NCBI GenBank assembly: GCA_937912115.1
Contig: CALDOI010000117.1
Coordinates: 1 to 38,180, forward strand
Reading direction: 5' to 3'
Source: an uncultured Bacteroidota bacterium
GTDB lineage: Bacteria; Bacteroidota; Bacteroidia; Bacteroidales; F082
Length of the DNA stretch: 38,180 nt
Shown here: piece by piece, positions 32,865 to 38,180 of the stretch
How the letters are laid out: each line of letters starts with the position of its first letter
Numbering within the stretch: position 1 is the stretch's first letter
Notes under the pieces: generated by a model
What the model was told of the DNA's origin: nothing
Seen by the model: the letters and a program-made list of their open reading frames with translations, nothing else
Databases searched by the model: none
Program-made: the position numbers and the translations under genes

Positions 32865-34235
32865 ATGGATATGGCAAACATTACTTTTTTGAATATAATA
32901 TTAGCTGGCACAGGCCTGATTAGCCTATTGTTTTTCGTTTATGCGGCAATAATATCCAAGCTTGAAGGTGAGCGCCGGGCATCCATAGTGTTTTTATGGA
33001 TTGCCATTGCCATTGGCTTTGTATTCCCATCAATCGTGTTTATTAATCACCCAGCTATCAATGTGATTTCAGTTATCTTAATGGTTGCTATTGCTTCCCT
33101 TGTTTTGGTTTATATTATTCCTAATAGGGCAAAAATTGGTTTGAGCAAAATTGTAACGATTGGAAAAATTGATGAACGGGACATTATGTTTTCTCGCAAT
33201 GAATTGGAATCTGATTCAGATAACTATAAGGATTATTATCAATCGAATCCTCAGAGAAAGTCTGTTGATGATAAAATAAAAGACAACCCCGGATTACTCA
33301 ATGCTAATTCCGGTAACTATGACAAAATTATGTTTTCATCATCACGGGCAAGTTTTTTTACAATAGATGCATTGAAATCGAAAGTTAATGGAGATGTGTG
33401 CGCATCTGAAACAAAAGTAAATCCTGCAGATATAACTTGCTATATTAAAAAATGGGCTAAAAAACTTGGAGCACTGGATGTTGGTATTACAGAATTAAAA
33501 GATTATCATATTTATAGTCATAGGGGCAGAAAAGGTAACTATGGCAAAAAAGTGGAATTAAATCACAAATATGCTATTGCATTTACGGTTGAAATGGATA
33601 TGTATGCCGTCAGGTCAGGTCCATTGGCTCCAATTGTCATGGAATCAGCACAACAATATCTCGAATCAGGAGCTATTGCCGTTCAACTTGCGGAGTTTAT
33701 TAGACAACTTGGCTATCCTGCCAGAGCTCATATTGATGGTAACTATGAAGTTGTTTGTCCACTTGTTGCCAAGGACGCTGGTTTGGGTGAAATTGGAAGG
33801 ATGGGGTTACTAATGACTCCTAATCTTGGACCAAGGGTAAGAATCGCAGTTGTTACTACTGATCTCCCACTTAATGTGGATAAACCAACCAATGAACCTT
33901 CAATTATAGACTTTTGTACTACTTGTAAGAAGTGTGCAATTAATTGTCCATCAAATGCAATCTCTTATAACGATAGAGAGGAAATTAATGGAGTAGTACG
34001 CTGGCAAATTAATCAGGAATCATGTTTCGATTTTTGGACAAAAAGCGGAACTGATTGTGGCCGATGCATGAGTGTTTGCCCTTATTCACACCCTGATAAT
34101 TTACTACATAATATAGTCAGATTTGGGATTAAGAATTCCAGTATATTCGGCAGACTTGCAGTATATTTTGATGATGCTATTTATGGAAAAAATCCTACTG
34201 TTAAAAACCCCGCTGATTGGATGAATATCGGTTAA
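32865..34235 (+). CDS. Reductive-dehalogenase-like (RdhA) protein with N-terminal transmembrane helices
   Basis: From ATG 32865 the protein has 456 residues; other starts are ATG 32829 and GTG 32820. Three membrane helices (about 7-29, 41-60, 63-85) replace the Tat signal of classical RdhA. A linker with DERDIMFSR follows, then the corrinoid-binding nitroreductase-like core, seen in QLAEFIRQLGYPARAHIDGN, AKDAGLGEIGRMGLLMTPNL and GPRVRIAVVTTDLPL. Two [4Fe-4S] motifs are complete: CTTCKKCAINCP from Cys351, and Cys387 with CGRCMSVCP (CX10CX2CX3CP). The second, with its FW...GTDCGRC context, is typical of RdhA and differs from queuosine reductase QueG. No rdhB or other dehalogenase accessory gene is adjacent. 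Membrane-anchored RdhA homologues are known from genome surveys, but their substrate and topology are unknown. Confidence 0.82.
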   Translation: MDMANITFLNIILAGTGLISLLFFVYAAIISKLEGERRASIVFLWIAIAIGFVFPSIVFINHPAINVISVILMVAIASLVLVYIIPNRAKIGLSKIVTIGKIDERDIMFSRNELESDSDNYKDYYQSNPQRKSVDDKIKDNPGLLNANSGNYDKIMFSSSRASFFTIDALKSKVNGDVCASETKVNPADITCYIKKWAKKLGALDVGITELKDYHIYSHRGRKGNYGKKVELNHKYAIAFTVEMDMYAVRSGPLAPIVMESAQQYLESGAIAVQLAEFIRQLGYPARAHIDGNYEVVCPLVAKDAGLGEIGRMGLLMTPNLGPRVRIAVVTTDLPLNVDKPTNEPSIIDFCTTCKKCAINCPSNAISYNDREEINGVVRWQINQESCFDFWTKSGTDCGRCMSVCPYSHPDNLLHNIVRFGIKNSSIFGRLAVYFDDAIYGKNPTVKNPADWMNIG

Positions 34236-34262
34236 CTGAGATTACTATATTTGCTGCTTAAA

Positions 34263-34454
34263 TCAATGAGGCTCAAATTTCAAAAACGTAGCGCATTGAA
34301 ATTTCTTAGCCAAATTCCTGCTCATCCGTTCAGGCGGGAATCCTGAACTAAGTGAAGGATCTCCGGGGTTATATTCCCCACCCCTTGGGGCGAATATGTT
34401 ATGAATTTCCCATAAGATACCCCGTTGCTTGCGACGGGGAGATTCATTAACCAA
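34263..34454. repeat. Multi-hairpin repeat-like element between two convergent genes
   Basis: The stretch contains several inverted repeats. AAATTTCAA (34275-34283) pairs with TTGAAATTT (34296-34304), and TTCAGG (34329) with CCTGAA (to 34347). The strong hairpin CCCCGTTGCTTGCGACGGGG lies at 34420-34439. It looks more GC-rich than its surroundings. The minus-strand reading SPRRKQRGI is a peptide that recurs as a false gene product where such elements are dispersed; this is from memory. It may also terminate both convergent genes. Confidence 0.6.
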
Positions 34455-34462
34455 CTCAGTTT

Positions 34463-36244
34463 TTATTTTTTGTAAATCTCATCTAGTATATCGTGATAAC
34501 GGTTAATAACAACTTTACGCTTTAGCTTTTGAGTAGGTGATAACATCCCATTATCCGGTGTCCATGTGTCAGCAACCAATCTGAATTCTTTTATCTGTGC
34601 CACATGATCAAGTTCGGGGTTTAGTTTATCAACTTCCACCTGAAAACGTGCAATAATCTTTGGTTTTTTTATTAAGTCATCATTATCGCGGAATGATACC
34701 TTATGAATTGTACACCAGTTATGCAAGAATTCGAAATCAGGAACAATTAATGCCGAAGTAAATTTTTCATTTGCTCCAACAACTATCAACTGCTCAATAA
34801 ATTGAGATTCCTTAAGTTGGTTTTCCACTTGTTGAGGAGCCACATATTTGCCACCCGATAGTTTAAATATTTCCTTTTTACGATCGGTAATTGTTAGCAT
34901 CCGATATTCATCAAGAGTTCCAATGTCGCCAGTGTGAAACCAACCATCTTTATCAATAGCTTCTTTTGTTTTCTCAGGATCTTTGTAATAGCCCATCATC
35001 AAGTTTGGCCCTTTTTCAAGAATTTCACCATCTTCGGCAATCATCACATCAAGTTCGTCAGGAACAAGACCAACACTGCCAAACCTAACTCCGGGATAAG
35101 ATGGCATGGTTGCTGAAATAAGTGGCGAAGTTTCGGTTAATCCATAACCCTCCTGAACAATAATATTTGCTGCCCAAAAAATCCGTGCTAAACGTGGTTG
35201 CAATGCTGCTCCTCCCGAAATAACACCTTTAAGTTCTCCACCAAGGGCTTCACGCCATTTGCTAAAAATAAGTTTGTTGGCTATGGCAAGTTTAAAATTA
35301 TAGAAAGAACTCCGGTTTTTTGGATTAGGATCATATTTATCACCAACTCTCACTGCCCAGAAAAATAACATCTTTTTAATTGTGGAAAGCTCCCTGCCCT
35401 TATTGATTATTTTGTCGTATACTTTTTCGAAAACACGAGGAACAGTGATGAAAACGTTCACTTTTATTTCTCGCATATTTTCCCCGATGGTTTCGATACT
35501 CTCGGCATAGTACAATATAAGTCCGATTGATTGCCACAAATAATTACCAACTCGTTCAAGCACATGCGAAAGTGGTAAAAAACTTAAAGCTCTATCGTTA
35601 GGATTCAGGTAATAAACAACTTTTTGAGCAAGCTTGAGATTGCTAACAACATTATTATGACTTAGCATTACACCTTTTGATAAACCAGTGGTTCCGGAGG
35701 TGTAAAATATTGTTAACAGATCACTTGGGTCAACCGCATCGCGACGAGAAATTAAGGTATCCCTCAATTCTTTATCTTTTGATTTGCCAAGGTCGGCGAT
35801 CTCCTGCCAGTTTTTAACACCTTCAATCTTATCAATTGAATATATTTCCTCAAGATTTGGAGTCTTTTCATAAATTGGTAGCAACTTATCATAAAGCTCC
35901 TTGCTCGAAACTATCAATATTCTGGAGTCGGAATGTGACAATATGTGCAAATACTCTTTATCACTAATTGTAGGATAAATGCCTACATGTACACATCCAA
36001 TCTGCGACATGCCAAAATCTATAAAGTTCCATTCGGGTCGGTTATTGGTTACAGTGGCGATTTTATCCCCTTTTTTATAACCCATGGCTAATAGCCCTAG
36101 ACTAAAGGCATCTACATTTTTTCGGTATTCGTTGGTACTAAAGTTTTCCCATTTTCCATTTCGCTTAACGGATAAAGTTACTTCCCTGTTAAAGTTTTCC
36201 TCCGCATTGGTAAGTACATCAAAAGTTCTGGTAATATTTGCCAT
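34463..36244 (-). CDS. Long-chain fatty acid-CoA ligase (AMP-forming), copy 2
   Basis: From ATG 36244 the protein has 593 residues; the frame runs nine codons further to a TTG at 36271, which is less likely. The motifs are IFYTSGTTGLSKGVMLSHNN, VQEGYGLTETSPLISATM, and GWFHTGDIGTLDEYRMLTITDRKKEIFKLSGGKYVAP. It is a clear paralogue of the ligase at 25504, sharing long stretches such as FSKWREALGG and GWFHTGDIG, but stands alone, outside the fad operon. It may serve a different chain length or lipid synthesis rather than degradation. It converges with the RdhA-like gene across the hairpin-rich element. Confidence 0.93.
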   Translation of the reverse strand: MANITRTFDVLTNAEENFNREVTLSVKRNGKWENFSTNEYRKNVDAFSLGLLAMGYKKGDKIATVTNNRPEWNFIDFGMSQIGCVHVGIYPTISDKEYLHILSHSDSRILIVSSKELYDKLLPIYEKTPNLEEIYSIDKIEGVKNWQEIADLGKSKDKELRDTLISRRDAVDPSDLLTIFYTSGTTGLSKGVMLSHNNVVSNLKLAQKVVYYLNPNDRALSFLPLSHVLERVGNYLWQSIGLILYYAESIETIGENMREIKVNVFITVPRVFEKVYDKIINKGRELSTIKKMLFFWAVRVGDKYDPNPKNRSSFYNFKLAIANKLIFSKWREALGGELKGVISGGAALQPRLARIFWAANIIVQEGYGLTETSPLISATMPSYPGVRFGSVGLVPDELDVMIAEDGEILEKGPNLMMGYYKDPEKTKEAIDKDGWFHTGDIGTLDEYRMLTITDRKKEIFKLSGGKYVAPQQVENQLKESQFIEQLIVVGANEKFTSALIVPDFEFLHNWCTIHKVSFRDNDDLIKKPKIIARFQVEVDKLNPELDHVAQIKEFRLVADTWTPDNGMLSPTQKLKRKVVINRYHDILDEIYKK

Positions 36245-36470
36245 GTTGTTAGATTGGTTTAGTATTGTCAAAAATAGGACTAATTATTGATTTTGTTTAA
36301 AAACAAAGCCATCAATAGTGAAACAAATTTATGAAAATAATGCTGTTATTTAAGAAATTATGATAAAAAGCATAAAATTATAATTGACATAAAATCAATG
36401 ATATGAGACATAAAATTAACGTTTTTTCGTTTTTCACATCCAATCAATTAGTTATTTACAAAAATACATC

Positions 36471-36478
36471 TATTTTCG
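36471..36478 (+). promoter_or_regulatory. Candidate -7 box for the duplicated propeller gene
   Basis: TATTTTCG differs from TAnnTTTG by one base and ends 25 bp before the ATG at 36504. The 259-bp divergent gap (36245-36503) holds no other recognised feature. Confidence 0.3.
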
Positions 36479-36503
36479 TTATTTAAAATCAATCTAAATA
36501 GTG

Positions 36504-38018
36504 ATGAAAAGATTACTACCAACCGCAATTTTACTAACTCTTATTATATCTACATCTACATTAACCGGACAAGTAATACTGAACCAATTTTATGCATCAA
36601 CAGGTAACATTGGAAATGCTATTATTAAGATTAGTCCAACTAGTGGAGGGGGTACAGTTTTTGCACCCAGTGGATCCTTTGGCCCTGTTACTGAAGTTCA
36701 GTTTTCTCCTGATGGTAGTACACTTTACGGTACAACAGGTGGAGGAACGAGTTCACTTATTACGATTGATTTAACAACTGGAGTTGAATCTTTAGTAGGT
36801 GTTCACATACCAGGAGCTATTAATGGGATGGAATTTGTTGATGGTATATTATATGGTACACATTGGAATAGTGGCGATTGTGGTTTGGTTATAATTAACC
36901 CTGATAATGGCCAAATTATTGATGGTGATTATATCGCAGAAGATCCTATTACTGGTCTTGCGCACAATGTTGTAACAGGTGTTACTTACGGGATTGTTCA
37001 AGTAGATGGTGATGAGGAAGCATTCTTAATTATAATTGACCTTTCTATCCCGGATATAACAGATGGAATTCTGCTTCCTGATGGTATATATCGGGGACTT
37101 GCATTTGGTCCAGATGGCACTTTATATACAGCGATGTATGATTTTATATCAGATAAGGAATATTTAACCTCTATTAATATTTTAACAGGCGAAACTTCTC
37201 AAGTTACACAAATAACACTTGATGTCCCGGTTAGTGGGCTCACCTATTATATTCCTCAGTATATTTATTCTTCACCAGGTAATAATGGTGACTTTTTAGC
37301 TGAAATAGATGTTATGACGGGAGCAACTCCAGTTGGCCTGATTGGCGATTTTGGACCCGTTACTGAAATACAACATGATCCAACCGGGAAATTTCTTTAT
37401 GGTACAACCGGTGGTGGAACTAGGTCACTTATTAAAATTGATATAAATACAGGTGATGAATTGTTAATTGCAGAGCATGCCCCGGGAGCGATAAATGGCA
37501 TGGAGTTTTATAATTATACACTCTATGGCTCATACATCAATCCATCTAGCGATTCATCAATTTTGGTAAAGATTGATACCCTTACAGGTGATTTAACTCC
37601 GATAGGACCTATGGTTTATGGTCCTATAACCGGTTTAGCGTATGATTATACTACTAGAATAATGTATGGAATGGCAGTAATAGGTGAGTCTTCACAGTCT
37701 GAACTTGTTACAATTGATTTGAATACAGGAGCTACAACAGTGCTAGGCCCAGTAATTGACTCACCATGGATGCGTGGACTCGTATTTGGCCCATATGGCA
37801 ATATGTATACAGCAAACTATGGACCAGGTGATGTTTATTTTTTAAGTCAGATTAATCCAGAAACTCTTGAAATAACCCAAATAGGTGTGATACCACAGTC
37901 AGTGAGTGGTTTATCTTATTATAATGCACCACCAGTGCCTTTATCTAACTGGGCGATTATTATGGGAGTATTGCTGATGGGAATGTTTTTAGTATTACGC
38001 ATTAAACCAATGGGATAG
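36504..38018 (+). CDS. Secreted, internally duplicated beta-propeller-like protein with C-terminal membrane tail
   Basis: From ATG 36504 the protein has 504 residues; a GTG lies just before it. A signal peptide (MKRLLPTAILLTLIISTSTL) is followed by two copies of a unit of about 220 residues. Copy 1 has GPVTEVQFSPDGSTLYGTTG and PGAINGMEFVDGILYGTH; copy 2 has GPVTEIQHDPTGKFLYGTTG and PGAINGMEFYNYTLYGSY. Each unit contains four or so blade-like repeats of the type 'LvtIDl.TG'. The C-terminus reads PVPLSNWAIIMGVLLMGMFL then a short basic end (LRIKPMG). A Pro-Leu-Ser-x-Trp motif, one helix and a basic end are the layout of IPTL-CTERM-type sorting tails. No substrate or enzymatic motif is seen. Confidence 0.75.
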   Translation: MKRLLPTAILLTLIISTSTLTGQVILNQFYASTGNIGNAIIKISPTSGGGTVFAPSGSFGPVTEVQFSPDGSTLYGTTGGGTSSLITIDLTTGVESLVGVHIPGAINGMEFVDGILYGTHWNSGDCGLVIINPDNGQIIDGDYIAEDPITGLAHNVVTGVTYGIVQVDGDEEAFLIIIDLSIPDITDGILLPDGIYRGLAFGPDGTLYTAMYDFISDKEYLTSINILTGETSQVTQITLDVPVSGLTYYIPQYIYSSPGNNGDFLAEIDVMTGATPVGLIGDFGPVTEIQHDPTGKFLYGTTGGGTRSLIKIDINTGDELLIAEHAPGAINGMEFYNYTLYGSYINPSSDSSILVKIDTLTGDLTPIGPMVYGPITGLAYDYTTRIMYGMAVIGESSQSELVTIDLNTGATTVLGPVIDSPWMRGLVFGPYGNMYTANYGPGDVYFLSQINPETLEITQIGVIPQSVSGLSYYNAPPVPLSNWAIIMGVLLMGMFLVLRIKPMG

Positions 38019-38039
38019 CATATTTTAATATACAAGTGA

Positions 38040-38064
38040 AATCCACCTTCTTTGATGGTGGATT
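38040..38064. terminator. Hairpin terminator between convergent genes
   Basis: AATCCACC (38040-38047) and GGTGGATT (38057-38064) form a perfect 8-bp stem with a 9-base loop, followed by a T-rich run. It lies 21 bp after the stop of the propeller gene and 5 bp after the end of the minus-strand partial gene, so it may serve both. Confidence 0.7.
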
Positions 38065-38069
38065 CTTTA

Positions 38070-38180
38070 TTATTGCTCTTTTCTGCCTTTTCTTTTCCTA
38101 TGTTGTGAATCGCTATTGTTATAACTCCGCTTCCTATTTTCCCAATGATTATTTAGCCTCTGAATCTGATCCTTATCAAG
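38070..38180 (-). CDS. C-terminal end of an unidentified protein (partial)
   Basis: The minus strand is open from the window edge for 36 codons and stops at 38072-38070. The tail is very basic and polar (LNNHWENRKRSYNNSDSQ, then HRKRKGRKEQ), as in the C-terminal tails of RNA- or membrane-binding proteins. It ends just beside a hairpin terminator, which supports a real gene end. The family cannot be named from 36 residues. Confidence 0.5.
   Translation of the reverse strand, partial: LDKDQIQRLNNHWENRKRSYNNSDSQHRKRKGRKEQ

Noticed and set aside
32865-34235. Epoxyqueuosine reductase (QueG)
   Set aside because: It has N-terminal membrane helices, no C-terminal HEAT-like repeat, and an RdhA-type second cluster motif with FW...GTDCGRC.
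34263-34454. Protein-coding gene of 63 codons on the minus strand
   Set aside because: It has no good start and coincides with several inverted repeats; a repeat element explains it better.
1-38180. tRNA or rRNA genes, transposase genes, phage genes
   Set aside because: None was recognised in any gap on either strand by reading; a covariance search could still reveal a small RNA.

Overview
The window looks like a chromosomal segment from a member of the Bacteroidota, probably an environmental Bacteroidales/Marinilabiliales-type organism. The base composition is AT-rich and genes are dense. Candidate promoters match the Bacteroidota -7 box TAnnTTTG. The families present are typical of the phylum: an OstA-like/MCE/SPOR-amidase envelope cluster, FtsX-type permeases of about 784 residues with an NtrC-type regulator, and the fadN-fadA-fadE gene order. 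The taxonomic call is inference; no rRNA or tRNA gene is visible.

Layout. (1) 1-4100, minus strand: gatE and gatD, encoding an archaeal-type Glu-tRNA(Gln) amidotransferase, followed by an SLC12-like transporter cut by the window edge. (2) 4252-8020: envelope genes, an OstA/LptA-like protein (+) converging with an MCE/MlaD-like protein and a SPOR-domain N-acetylmuramoyl-L-alanine amidase (-). (3) 8166-18724: an NtrC-type response regulator and histidine kinase (-), a PAP2 phosphatase (+), a MacB/LolD-type ABC ATPase, two full-length FtsX-type permeases and a wrecked third permease (+). An identical 17-bp inverted repeat lies in the regulator/PAP2 gap and again in the PAP2/ABC gap, so these genes may form one regulon. 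(4) 18983-29544: a beta-oxidation locus, MarR regulator, fadN, fadA, fadE, a DUF4442 hotdog protein, a long-chain acyl-CoA ligase, and a membrane FeS protein of the ETF:menaquinone oxidoreductase (EMO) type. Together these could activate fatty acids, oxidise acyl-CoA and pass flavin-linked electrons to the quinone pool. Its promoter carries an 11-bp direct repeat placed like a repressor operator. (5) 29553-38180: accessory genes. They are a TMEM175-like channel, a PQQ-type beta-propeller protein that looks more GC-rich than its neighbours, a reductive-dehalogenase-like protein with N-terminal membrane helices, a second acyl-CoA ligase, an internally duplicated propeller protein with a C-terminal sorting-like tail, and the end of one more gene.

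Several intergenic gaps hold inverted-repeat elements (24881-24951, 27317-27412, 30315-30400, 34263-34454). The strongest leads are the archaeal-type GatDE pair in a bacterial context, the membrane-anchored RdhA-like protein, the PAP2/ABC regulon marked by duplicated operator-like sites, and the fad-EMO operon with its operator.
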